The notes beneath the pieces were generated by a model, which was not told the DNA's origin, did not search any database, and saw only the letters and a list, made by a program, of their open reading frames with translations. Of a stretch of 7,185 nucleotides of DNA, positions 1 through 6,094 are shown piece after piece. The DNA lies in the NCBI GenBank assembly GCA_029933295.1, contig JAOZOL010000023.1:1-7185 (forward strand). The letters run 5' to 3'. Made by a program: the position numbers and the translations under genes. Positions within the stretch are counted from its first letter, which is position 1; each line of letters starts with the position of its first letter. This DNA comes from Desulfobacterales bacterium. GTDB lineage: Bacteria; Desulfobacterota; Desulfobacteria; Desulfobacterales; Desulfosalsimonadaceae.

Positions 1-13
1 ATGCAAAATTCAG

Positions 14-73
14 GTATAAACAATGTTGCCTCTTTTGTTTGAAGATGTTATAGACAAAAGTATAGACAATGTT
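14..73 (+). repeat. Direct repeats over mazEF promoter (candidate operator)
   Basis: Three related copies lie just upstream of mazE. The outer two, at 14-27 and 60-73, are 14-base units GTATA(A/G)ACAATGTT that differ at one position. A shorter middle copy, TATAGACAA at 49-57, is identical to the core of the last one at 61-69 and lies 12 bases before it. Each outer unit contains a small palindrome, ACA-A-TGT, extended to AACA-A-TGTT in the first. MazE antitoxins and MazEF complexes are known to repress their own promoter by binding repeated operator elements, so these copies are plausible MazE sites. That role is inferred from position and repetition only. Confidence 0.5.
26..54 (+). promoter_or_regulatory. 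Candidate sigma70-type promoter for mazEF
   Basis: TTGCCT at 26-31 and TATAGA at 49-54 are separated by 17 bases, and each matches four of the six consensus bases. Transcription would begin near 61, about 38 bases before the preferred mazE start at 99. The -10 element coincides with the middle copy of the direct repeat and the last copy would lie at +1, which is the arrangement expected for an autorepressed toxin-antitoxin promoter. The match is moderate and the region is AT-rich, so other placements are possible. Confidence 0.4.
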
Positions 74-85
74 TAAACTTTTATC

Positions 86-92
86 AAGGGGG
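86..92 (+). promoter_or_regulatory. Ribosome binding site that sets the mazE start
   Basis: AAGGGGG at 86-92 ends six bases before the ATG at 99. The earlier in-frame ATG at 69 has no comparable purine tract before it. It would also add ten residues (MFKLLSRGLN) that MazE proteins do not normally carry. The site therefore favours 99 as the start. Confidence 0.7.
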
Positions 93-98
93 TTAAAT

Positions 99-359
99 AT
101 GCACATGACAATTAAAAAATGGGGCAACAGTATAGCAACGCGGATTCCAAAAGCCGTGGCTGAATCCATCGACTTGCACCTTAACCAAGAGGTTGATATT
201 GAGGCAATTAACGGTAAAATTATTATCACGCCTATTAAAAAAAAGAAGGAATATAAACTTGAAGAACTTCTTAGTCAGTGTAAGCCTGGATCAATGGAAC
301 TCACCCAAGAGGATCAAGAATGGCTCAATGCTGAGCCTGTCGGTAAGGAAGTTTTGTAA
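99..359 (+). CDS. mazE: MazE-family antitoxin (AbrB/SpoVT fold)
   Basis: This is the antitoxin of a type II toxin-antitoxin pair. It binds and neutralises MazF, and with it represses their shared promoter. The 86-residue product has the MazE/AbrB swapped-hairpin DNA-binding domain in its first half: KKWGNS at about 6-11, TRIPK at 14-18, then a beta segment with NGKIIITP at 38-45. The C-terminal half is charged and ends in a tail (W75, then PVGKEVL) that resembles the toxin-binding tail of E. coli MazE. The length is close to the family norm of about 80. The start at 99 is chosen over the in-frame ATG at 69 because of a strong ribosome binding site; ATG at 105 is also possible. The stop codon overlaps the mazF start by one base (TAATG), indicating translational coupling. 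Direct repeats upstream suggest autoregulation. Confidence 0.9.
   Translation: MHMTIKKWGNSIATRIPKAVAESIDLHLNQEVDIEAINGKIIITPIKKKKEYKLEELLSQCKPGSMELTQEDQEWLNAEPVGKEVL
345..351 (+). promoter_or_regulatory. mazF ribosome binding site inside mazE
   Basis: AAGGAAG lies in the last codons of mazE and ends seven bases before the mazF ATG at 359. With the one-base stop/start overlap, it implies that toxin translation is coupled to antitoxin translation. Confidence 0.6.
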
Positions 360-700
360 TGGTTAAGAAAAAGTATATTCCAAAACGTGGTGATGTTGTG
401 TGGACTAATTTTAATCCCGCAGCCGGGCATGAGCAAATGGGTAAAAGACCCGCTCTTGTTCTTTCTTCGGCTCCTTTCAATAAACAAGTTATGCTGTCTA
501 TGGTTGCACCGATCACAAGCAGGGTTAGAGGTCATGGTTTTGAGGTTCCCCTTAATGGAAAGAAGGTTGAGGGCGTTGTGTTGTGTCAACAAGTGAAAAT
601 GATTGACTTTACAGAAAGGGGGGTTCAGTTTACGGAAAAAGCACCGAAAACCGTAACGAGTGATGTACTGGCAAAAGTCAGAGCGATTGTAAGCGAATAA
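359..700 (+). CDS. mazF: MazF-family endoribonuclease toxin
   Basis: This is the toxin of the pair. MazF proteins are dimeric, ribosome-independent endoribonucleases that cut single-stranded mRNA at short specific sequences and arrest growth when MazE is degraded. The 113 residues cover the whole PemK/MazF fold. They include RGDVVWTNFNPAAGHEQMGKRPALVLS at about 10-36, where R30 of the GKRP motif matches the catalytic arginine. PITSRVRGHGFEVPL at 51-65 follows, where T53 matches the conserved catalytic threonine. LCQQVKMIDFTERG corresponds to the 'DQVKSIDW' segment of relatives. There is no frameshift or truncation, so the toxin is probably active. It resembles the E. coli MazF/ChpB branch closely. 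The cleavage sequence cannot be predicted from this. The gene is followed after 19 bases by a strong hairpin. Confidence 0.93.
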   Translation: MVKKKYIPKRGDVVWTNFNPAAGHEQMGKRPALVLSSAPFNKQVMLSMVAPITSRVRGHGFEVPLNGKKVEGVVLCQQVKMIDFTERGVQFTEKAPKTVTSDVLAKVRAIVSE

Positions 701-719
701 AAGCTATTTTTTCGTGATC

Positions 720-763
720 AAAAGCCAAAAAGCCCATCCAAACGGATGGGCTTTTTGGCTTTT
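720..763. terminator. Bidirectional intrinsic terminator between mazF and the rib-operon tail
   Basis: Bases 720-739 and 744-763 form a perfect 20-bp inverted repeat around a four-base loop (AAAC). The GC-rich core (GCCCATCC/GGATGGGC) is flanked by A- and T-runs, so the RNA from either strand gives a stable stem ending in a U-rich tract (GGCUUUU). It begins 19 bases after the mazF stop and, read the other way, 18 bases after the stop of the hydrolase gene. It therefore serves both convergent transcripts. Confidence 0.92.
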
Positions 764-781
764 ATTCATATAAAAAAAGGA

Positions 782-1408
782 TTATTGCAGAAACGGATTC
801 ATCCGTTTTTCCCGGCCGATGGTGGTGGCGGGACCGTGCCCCGTATACACGCGAACATCATCGCCCAGGGGAAACAGCTTGGTTTTAATGGAAGAAATCA
901 GGGTATTATAGTCGCCCCCAGGAAAATCCGTCCGTCCGATGGAGCCTGCAAACAGAGAATCCCCCACAAAGGCAATCCCATCCGTGTAAAAAGCGACGCC
1001 GCCGGGCGAATGTCCCGGTGTGTGCAGGACGTTTAAGGTAATATCACCGAAGGTAATCTGGTCTCCTTCATCAATGGTCCGGTCTGCTGGGGGCGAGTTT
1101 TCAACGGATAATCCAAATGCCATGGACGCAACGGAAAGTTGTTCCAGCATGTCCGCATCCCCGGCATGAATCAGAATCTCCGCGCCGGTGGCTTCTTTCA
1201 TCTTCTTGTTTCCGCCCACGTGATCAAAGTGGCCGTGGGTGTTTAAAATATATTTAACCGTCAGTTTTGATTCGGCAAGGGACAGAAGGATTTTATCTGC
1301 CTCGTCTCCCGGATCGATCACAACGGCGGATTTGGTCTTTTCACATCCTAAAATAAAACAGTTGGCCATGATTGGACCCACGGCAAGTTCTTTGATAATC
1401 AAGTGCAT
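782..1408 (-). CDS. Metallo-beta-lactamase-fold hydrolase, GloB/YcbL-like
   Basis: This is a cytoplasmic metallohydrolase of the glyoxalase II-like branch of the metallo-beta-lactamase superfamily. All dinuclear metal ligands are present in the 208 residues: THGHFDH with H58, H60, D62 and H63, then H133 in HTPGHSPGG, D150 in VGDSLF, and H191 in YTGHGP. The FAGSIGRTDFPGG segment at about 153-165 is typical of short YcbL-like proteins. These lack the C-terminal glutathione-binding domain of classical GloB. Thioester (hydroxyacylglutathione-type) hydrolysis is the best guess; the substrate is not determined by sequence, and no fused rhodanese or flavodiiron domain is present. The start is uncertain: AGGAG lies only one base before the ATG at 1408 but seven bases before an in-frame TTG at 1402. 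The TTG would give the more typical N-terminus MIIKELAVGPIMANC. The gene is last in the long minus-strand run and 54 bases after its neighbour. Confidence 0.9.
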   Translation of the reverse strand: MHLIIKELAVGPIMANCFILGCEKTKSAVVIDPGDEADKILLSLAESKLTVKYILNTHGHFDHVGGNKKMKEATGAEILIHAGDADMLEQLSVASMAFGLSVENSPPADRTIDEGDQITFGDITLNVLHTPGHSPGGVAFYTDGIAFVGDSLFAGSIGRTDFPGGDYNTLISSIKTKLFPLGDDVRVYTGHGPATTIGREKRMNPFLQ

Positions 1409-1409
1409 A

Positions 1410-1414
1410 CTCCT
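1410..1414 (-). promoter_or_regulatory. Ribosome binding site questioning the hydrolase start
   Basis: AGGAG (minus strand) is separated by one base from ATG at 1408, too close for normal initiation, but by seven bases from the in-frame TTG codon at 1402-1400. It argues for a TTG start two codons downstream. Confidence 0.5.
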
Positions 1415-1462
1415 GAAAAAAGTTAAATGGTGACGGTCTCCTAAAAGCCTTATACCTTCAGC

Positions 1463-1732
1463 CTATTTTCCTTTTTGAACCTGTTGCGCGATTTCAATAA
1501 TGCTGGAAACTTTATTTTTAGGTTTTTCAGCTATTTTAATCAGTTCGTTAAAAACCGTTTCCGGCAGGTTTTGTTTTAAATATCCCTCAACATCAAACAT
1601 TTCCCACCAGCAGTCTAAAATTTTCCAGCATGGTAAATCGTTGTCGCCGCTGATAATACAATAGCGGAAGGGAATGACGCTGCCGAGTCGAGGGCAGCGC
1701 CGTTCCTTATCATTAAAATTTTCATCGGTCAT
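1463..1732 (-). CDS. Small four-cysteine protein of unknown function
   Basis: I cannot assign a function. The 89-residue product has no signal peptide or membrane segment, so it is probably cytoplasmic. Its N-terminal half carries four cysteines in the pattern CPRLGSVIPFRYC ... PCWKILDCWWE (C13, C25, C35, C41; spacings C-x11-C-x9-C-x5-C). This could bind zinc or an iron-sulfur cluster. A tryptophan cluster (W36, W42, W43) is embedded in it. The C-terminal half is a charged, probably helical region ending in IIEIAQQVQKGK. I have an impression of similar small proteins with CPxLG...C...PCxKxxDCW in other Desulfobacterota, which is unchecked. The gene sits 25 bases after trpB2 and 54 before the hydrolase, on the same strand, so it is likely co-transcribed. 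A purine tract AAAGGA at 1746-1751 lies 13 bases before the ATG, rather far. No alternative upstream in-frame start was found. Confidence 0.75.
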   Translation of the reverse strand: MTDENFNDKERRCPRLGSVIPFRYCIISGDNDLPCWKILDCWWEMFDVEGYLKQNLPETVFNELIKIAEKPKNKVSSIIEIAQQVQKGK

Positions 1733-1757
1733 GTCAGCTGGTTAATCCTTTCATGTG

Positions 1758-3134
1758 TTATTCGTGTTTTACATGCGCAGGCTTTGGGAAATCGGCAAAT
1801 ACTTTTTCTGCGTTTGTGATTTCTTCGTTGGAAAGGTCAATATCTTTAATGTTGCCTGCAAAATAATTATCATATGCTGTGAGATCCAGAAGCCCATGGC
1901 CGCTCCAGTTAAACAGGATAACTTTTTCCTTGCCTTCTTCTTTTGCTTTTCTGGCTTCATCCACCACTGTAGCCAGGGCATGGTTGGTTTCAGGGGCCGG
2001 GATAATGCCTTCTGATCTGGCAGTCAGAACTCCTGCTTCAAAAACCTGGTTTTGTTTGACGGATTTTGGTTCAAGGATGCCTTCATCCACAAGCTGGCTG
2101 ACGATGGGCGCCATACCGTGATATCGTAATCCACCCGAATGGATAGGGGGCGGTACAAAAGCATGGCCCAGACTGTGCATGGCCAATAAGGGCGTGTATC
2201 TTGCGGTATCCCCGTGATCGTAGACAAAGGGGGCCTTTGTCAGCGTCGGACAGGCCGCAGGTTCCACCGGATAAATTTCAATCTGTTTTCCGTTGATCTT
2301 ATCATGTACAAAGGGCAGGGCAAGGCCGGCAAAATTGCTGCCGCCCCCCGCACAGCCGATGATGATATCAGGATATTCATTAATTTTTTCCATCTGTTTT
2401 TTGGCTTCAAGGCCGATGATGGTCTGGTGCAGTAATACATGATTGAGAACACTGCCCAAAGAGTATCGCGTTTGCCCGCTTTCATCGGAGACTGCTTCTT
2501 CAATGGCTTCACTGATGGCGATACCCAGGCTGCCCGGTGTATTCGGATCACGTTCCAGCGCAGTTTGGCCGGCCTTTGTGTTAGGGCTGGGGCTTGCAAC
2601 GCAGTTTCCGCCCCATGCGGCCATCATGGATTTACGATAGGGTTTCTGGTCAAAACTGATACGGACCATGTAAATTTTGCATTCAAGACCAAAATGGGCA
2701 CACGCAAAGGATAATGCGCTTCCCCATTGTCCGGCACCTGTTTCCGTGGTAATTTTTTTAATGCCGAATTCTTTGTTGTAATATGCCTGGGCAACAGCGG
2801 TGTTGGGCTTGTGGCTTCCCGGAGGGCTGAGACTTTCATTTTTAAAATATATCCTGGCAGGAGTATCCAAAGCCTTTTCAAGGCCTCTGGCCCTGACAAG
2901 GGGTGCCGGCCGCCAGATTTTTAATACGTCGAGGACCCCGTCCGGAATATCAATCCATCTTTCCTGGCTGACTTCCTGTTCGATAAGGTTCATGGGAAAT
3001 ACCGGAGCAAGCTGGTCCGGAGTTATGGGGTTGCCGTCCGGTCCGAGGGGCGGATTCATGGCAATGTCGGCGAGAATATTGTACCATTGCCGGGGAATTT
3101 CGTCCTCACGTAATAAGATTTTTCGTTGTTCCAT
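1758..3134 (-). CDS. trpB: TrpB2-type tryptophan synthase beta-like protein (PLP enzyme)
   Basis: This is a cytoplasmic pyridoxal-phosphate enzyme of the tryptophan synthase beta family. It is expected to join indole and serine (or a serine derivative) to give L-tryptophan. The 458 residues and the N-terminal extension ([12 protein letters not shown], then [15 protein letters not shown]) are typical of the longer TrpB2 subgroup; TrpB1 proteins are about 400 residues. Visible motifs are the Schiff-base lysine K109 in PPGSHKPN, the catalytic E131 in [10 protein letters not shown], the phosphate-binding CAGGGSN at 261-267, [13 protein letters not shown] at 374-386, and [10 protein letters not shown] at 409-418. 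No trpA or other trp gene is adjacent. That fits TrpB2 proteins, which often act without TrpA as stand-alone indole-salvage enzymes; some archaeal members use O-phosphoserine. A clean AAGGAG at 3141-3146, six bases from the ATG, supports the start. The gene lies 42 bases after nusB with no terminator between. Confidence 0.93.
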   Translation of the reverse strand: MEQRKILLREDEIPRQWYNILADIAMNPPLGPDGNPITPDQLAPVFPMNLIEQEVSQERWIDIPDGVLDVLKIWRPAPLVRARGLEKALDTPARIYFKNESLSPPGSHKPNTAVAQAYYNKEFGIKKITTETGAGQWGSALSFACAHFGLECKIYMVRISFDQKPYRKSMMAAWGGNCVASPSPNTKAGQTALERDPNTPGSLGIAISEAIEEAVSDESGQTRYSLGSVLNHVLLHQTIIGLEAKKQMEKINEYPDIIIGCAGGGSNFAGLALPFVHDKINGKQIEIYPVEPAACPTLTKAPFVYDHGDTARYTPLLAMHSLGHAFVPPPIHSGGLRYHGMAPIVSQLVDEGILEPKSVKQNQVFEAGVLTARSEGIIPAPETNHALATVVDEARKAKEEGKEKVILFNWSGHGLLDLTAYDNYFAGNIKDIDLSNEEITNAEKVFADFPKPAHVKHE

Positions 3135-3176
3135 AATGCACTCCTTGTCCTTCTGGTGTTAGGTGATGATTACTTA

Positions 3177-3593
3177 TTATTCAGTCTTTGAAACATGGTG
3201 TTGATAAATTCCATCAAGAATTCCGTTGATAAACGCCCCGGATTCTTTCGTGCTGTAAAGTTTACCGATATCCACGGCCTCATTGATCGAAACTTTGGGT
3301 GGTATATCCTGACAATAGAGCAATTCATATACCGCAATACGTATAATATTTCGATCCACACAGCTCATCCGGTTCATTTTCCAGTTGCTGGAAAACCGTT
3401 CCATCAATTGATCAATATCGTTTTTGTTTTCAATGACCCCTTTTACCAGTGTCAGGTAAAAGGGCCGGATATCAGCAGGAGGGTTCAGCATTTCACTAAG
3501 CCGTTCCATCAGCTCATTGGATTCATTTTTCAGCGTGTCCATACAAAATAGTGCCTGCATGGCCAGTTCTCTTGATTTGCGGCGGGTTCCCAT
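3177..3593 (-). CDS. nusB: Transcription antitermination factor NusB
   Basis: NusB is an all-helical cytoplasmic RNA-binding protein. With S10 (NusE) it binds boxA RNA and supports antitermination on rRNA operons. The 138-residue product has the full family length. It opens with the characteristic GTRRKSRELAMQALFCMD (arginine-rich RNA-binding start, helix 1). It contains FSSNWKMNRMSCVDRNIIRIAVYELLY at about 67-93 and PPKVSINEAVDIGKLYSTKESGAFINGILDGI at about 98-129, the conserved C-terminal core. The start codon follows the ribH stop by five bases and there is no strong separate ribosome binding site, so translational coupling to ribH is likely. The ribH-nusB pairing is widespread in bacteria. 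Confidence 0.97.
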   Translation of the reverse strand: MGTRRKSRELAMQALFCMDTLKNESNELMERLSEMLNPPADIRPFYLTLVKGVIENKNDIDQLMERFSSNWKMNRMSCVDRNIIRIAVYELLYCQDIPPKVSINEAVDIGKLYSTKESGAFINGILDGIYQHHVSKTE

Positions 3594-3598
3594 GAATA

Positions 3599-4072
3599 TT
3601 AATTCTGGCCGGCAATCGCATTCATCAGGTTGGCCATTTCAATTGCAGCGATTGCCGCACTCCAGCCCTTGTTTCCGGCTTTGGTGCCGGCGCGTTCAAT
3701 GGCCTGTTCAATGGTATCAGTGGTGACCACACCAAAAATAACGGGAACTTCAGCATCCAGGCTGACGGTTGCAATTCCTTTGGATACTTCGGCACTGACA
3801 TAATCAAAATGAGGCGTTGCTCCCCGAATAACGGCACCCAGACAGATCACAGCGTCGTAGTTGTTTTTTGCAACTTTTTTGGCTGCAAGGGGAATTTCAA
3901 ATGCTCCGGGAACTTTTATAATATCAATGTCTTTGTCACTTGCGCCACTTCGTTTTAGTGCGTCTATGGCACCGCTGACCAGTTTTTCCGAAATAAAATC
4001 GTTAAAACGACTGACGATCAGCGCAAACCGTTTTCCTTCTGCAAGGAGATTTCCTTCGATAAGTTTCGGCAT
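3599..4072 (-). CDS. ribH: 6,7-dimethyl-8-ribityllumazine synthase
   Basis: RibH condenses 5-amino-6-ribitylamino-uracil with 3,4-dihydroxy-2-butanone 4-phosphate to make 6,7-dimethyl-8-ribityllumazine, the penultimate step to riboflavin. It usually assembles into pentamers or 60-subunit capsids. The 157 residues are full length. Motifs present are SRFN at 21-24 (F23 stacks on the pyrimidine), VPGAFEIP at 54-61, [14 protein letters not shown] at 79-92 with the catalytic H88, [24 protein letters not shown] at 113-136 with R127 at the phosphate site, and a final helix. AAAGGA at 4080-4085 lies seven bases before the ATG and supports the start. The gene follows ribBA by 33 bases and precedes nusB by 5. 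Confidence 0.98.
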   Translation of the reverse strand: MPKLIEGNLLAEGKRFALIVSRFNDFISEKLVSGAIDALKRSGASDKDIDIIKVPGAFEIPLAAKKVAKNNYDAVICLGAVIRGATPHFDYVSAEVSKGIATVSLDAEVPVIFGVVTTDTIEQAIERAGTKAGNKGWSAAIAAIEMANLMNAIAGQN

Positions 4073-4105
4073 AGGTCTTTCCTTTATGGTTTTTTTAGTG
4101 TCTGC

Positions 4106-5320
4106 TTAAGGGGTTGTGTCAATATTCAGATAATGTCCCATCTTAAGCCGTTTGCATTCAAGGTAACACCGGTTATATTCATTTGGTGGGATCTGAATGG
4201 GCACCTTCTCTATTACGCTGAGTCCATAGCCTTCCAACCCGACGATTTTTTTGGGATTATTTGTTATCAGACGCATTTTTTTGACGCCCAAATCTGCGAG
4301 CACCTGCGCTCCGACACCGTAATCCCTTAAATCCGCCTTAAAACCGAGTTTTTCATTTGCTTCAACGGTATCATACCCCTGGTCCTGAAGGTTATAGGCT
4401 TTAAGTTTATTCACCAGACCGATGCCGCGACCTTCCTGGCGCACGTAAAGCAAAACACCGCCCCCTTCTTTGTCCATCATTTCCATGGCTTTATGGAGCT
4501 GGTCCCCGCAGTCGCACCGGAGTGATCCAAAAATATCACCGGTCAGGCATTCCGAATGAACACGGACGAGTATCGGTTTTTCAGGGTCAACTTCACCTTT
4601 TACCAGGGCAATATGCTGAAAATCCTCCAGGTCATTTTCGTATACAATGACTTTGAATGTCCCGGCATGGACAGTGGGAACCGTAGCTTCAACGGCTCTA
4701 TGAACAAATGATTCCGTCCGCATCCGGTATTCAATAAGGTCTTCGATGGTACATATACCGATATTATGTTTTTCGGAAAATTTTTCAAGGGTCGGCATTC
4801 TGGCCATGGTGCCGTCTTCGTCCATAATCTCACAAATCACGGCAGCCGGTTTGAGACCCGCAAGCCGGGCAAGGTCCACCGATCCTTCCGTCTGGCCTGA
4901 GCGCACGATGACTCCGCCTCTTCTGGCGCGCAGCGGGAAAATATGTCCCGGCCGGGCAATGTCTTCGGGTGATGCGTTATCCGCAATGGCAGTATGAATT
5001 GTTGTGGCGCGGTCGGCCGCTGAAATACCGGTTGTCACGCCATGTTTTGCTTCTATGGAAACCGTAAAACCGGTCTGAAATTGGGACGTATTCTCGCTCA
5101 CCATCATGGGAAGATTCAATTTTTGAACAATGTCAGGGGTCAGTGACAGACAAATCAGTCCACGACCATACATTGACATAAAATTAATCGTCTCCGGCGT
5201 TACCGCTTCAGCCGCTATGGTGAGGTCCCCTTCATTTTCCCGGTCCTCATCATCGACCAGAATGACCATTTTTCCGGCTCTTATTTCTTTGATTGCATCT
5301 TCGGTACTTAAATGTGGCAT
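4106..5320 (-). CDS. ribBA: Bifunctional DHBP synthase / GTP cyclohydrolase II
   Basis: This fused enzyme supplies both branches of riboflavin synthesis. The N-terminal domain (about 1-200) makes 3,4-dihydroxy-2-butanone 4-phosphate from ribulose 5-phosphate. The C-terminal domain (about 205-400) opens GTP to 2,5-diamino-6-ribosylamino-pyrimidinone phosphate, formate and pyrophosphate. The N-domain carries [10 protein letters not shown] at 23-32 (acidic metal-binding loop), [16 protein letters not shown] at 93-108, and [11 protein letters not shown] followed by [16 protein letters not shown]. The C-domain has the zinc ligands C258, C269 and C271 in [29 protein letters not shown] at 294-302, and [14 protein letters not shown] at 333-346. 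Both domains look catalytically complete, unlike the degenerate RibBA of some species. The ATG is bounded upstream by an in-frame stop at 5327-5329. The best ribosome binding site (AAGGAG) is 14 bases away, unusually far. Confidence 0.97.
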   Translation of the reverse strand: MPHLSTEDAIKEIRAGKMVILVDDEDRENEGDLTIAAEAVTPETINFMSMYGRGLICLSLTPDIVQKLNLPMMVSENTSQFQTGFTVSIEAKHGVTTGISAADRATTIHTAIADNASPEDIARPGHIFPLRARRGGVIVRSGQTEGSVDLARLAGLKPAAVICEIMDEDGTMARMPTLEKFSEKHNIGICTIEDLIEYRMRTESFVHRAVEATVPTVHAGTFKVIVYENDLEDFQHIALVKGEVDPEKPILVRVHSECLTGDIFGSLRCDCGDQLHKAMEMMDKEGGGVLLYVRQEGRGIGLVNKLKAYNLQDQGYDTVEANEKLGFKADLRDYGVGAQVLADLGVKKMRLITNNPKKIVGLEGYGLSVIEKVPIQIPPNEYNRCYLECKRLKMGHYLNIDTTP

Positions 5321-5334
5321 TTTATTTTATTGCT

Positions 5335-5340
5335 CTCCTT
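5335..5340 (-). promoter_or_regulatory. Distant ribosome binding site of ribBA
   Basis: AAGGAG on the minus strand is followed by an A-rich 14-base spacer before the ATG at 5320. In-frame extension is blocked by a TAA at 5327-5329, so no earlier start is available. The long spacing suggests modest initiation or use of the adjoining GAG as part of the site. Confidence 0.4.
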
Positions 5341-5430
5341 TATAATATTTAAAATCCGGGTATGCGTTGTTGTTTTGTTTAGCAATCCGAATTCGTTTTT
5401 TTTATAGGGGTCACCCATTAAAAGCCTGGG

Positions 5431-6093
5431 TTAAATAAATCCGGTTTTTGATAAAAATTCCATATCAACCGCTTCCCCTTTGCTTTCCTTTTTATCCTGC
5501 TTCTGTGGATTTGCAAGAAATTTTTCCACATATTTTCCGATCATATCGGTTTCGATGTTAACCGTTTCACCGACATTTTTTATCCCGATGGTGGTGATGT
5601 CAGCCGTATGCGGAATAATGCTTACTTCAAAAGCATTGGTATCACAACTATTTATTGTCAGGCTGATACCGTCAACCGCCACTGACCCCTTCGGGATCAT
5701 ATATCTGACCAAAGATTTTGAAACAGCAAATCCGACTAGAATCGCATTCCCATGGCGGGTTTTATGTGTGATCTGTCCGGTTCCGTCAATGTGACCGGAC
5801 ACCAGATGACCGTCAAGACGGTCTGAAAGCCGCAACGCCCGTTCAATGTTTGTCCGGTCACCGATTTTGGCATTTTTCAAGGTCGTTTTATCAAGTGTTT
5901 CCGGTGATACATCGACTTCAAATTGAGTTTTTGAAATTAAAACCGCTGTAAGGCAGGCCCCGTTAACTGCAATGCTATCCCCGATTTTAGTACCTTCCAG
6001 GGCGAAATTCGCATTAACGGTAATCCGCCTTCCTTCGCCTGTGGGGCGGATATTGGTGATGGTTCCAAGTCCTTCTATAATTCCTGTAAACAT
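5431..6093 (-). CDS. ribE: Riboflavin synthase, alpha chain
   Basis: This enzyme catalyses the last step, dismutation of two 6,7-dimethyl-8-ribityllumazine molecules to riboflavin and the pyrimidine precursor, and acts as a trimer. The 220 residues show the diagnostic start MFTGIIEGLG and two internally repeated lumazine-binding barrels. Repeat 1 (about 1-97) has GDSIAVNGACLTAV and SPETLDKTTL. Repeat 2 (about 98-195) has GHLVSGHIDGTG, GSVAVDGISLTIN, IPHTADITTIG and IETDMIGKYVEKFL. A lysine-rich linker and a short tail, DMEFLSKTGFI, extend about 25 residues past the second barrel. The start lies one base after the ribD stop (TAA-A-ATG), and an AAGGAT in the ribD 3' end at 6106-6111 is 12 bases upstream, so coupling to ribD is likely. 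This gene is called ribC in E. coli nomenclature. Confidence 0.97.
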   Translation of the reverse strand: MFTGIIEGLGTITNIRPTGEGRRITVNANFALEGTKIGDSIAVNGACLTAVLISKTQFEVDVSPETLDKTTLKNAKIGDRTNIERALRLSDRLDGHLVSGHIDGTGQITHKTRHGNAILVGFAVSKSLVRYMIPKGSVAVDGISLTINSCDTNAFEVSIIPHTADITTIGIKNVGETVNIETDMIGKYVEKFLANPQKQDKKESKGEAVDMEFLSKTGFI

Positions 6094-6094
6094 T

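Noticed and set aside
1..42. Thirteen-codon reading frame from the first base (MQNSGINNVASFV)
   Set aside because: It is too short, lacks any visible ribosome binding site, and overlaps the first repeat unit. It could be the tail of an upstream gene or chance, and nothing distinguishes these.
69..98. Extended mazE N-terminus from the ATG at 69
   Set aside because: There is no ribosome binding site before it, it lies within the last direct repeat, and the added residues are not typical of MazE. The ATG at 99 has a strong site.
2800..3162. 120-codon open frame on the + strand opposite trpB2
   Set aside because: It lies antisense to a clearly conserved gene, has no recognisable domain or ribosome binding site, and its composition is that of a reverse-strand shadow.
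5321..5430. FMN riboswitch in front of ribBA
   Set aside because: The conserved FMN-aptamer segments (for example the AGGGGCAGGGUGAAAUUCCC-type elements) are not present on the minus strand, and the gap is too short for aptamer plus expression platform.
5413..5431. Hairpin ACCCA/TGGGT just after the ribE stop as a terminator
   Set aside because: The stem is only five base pairs with a nine-base loop, and on the minus strand it is followed by an A-run, not a U-run. It is unlikely to end transcription before ribBA.
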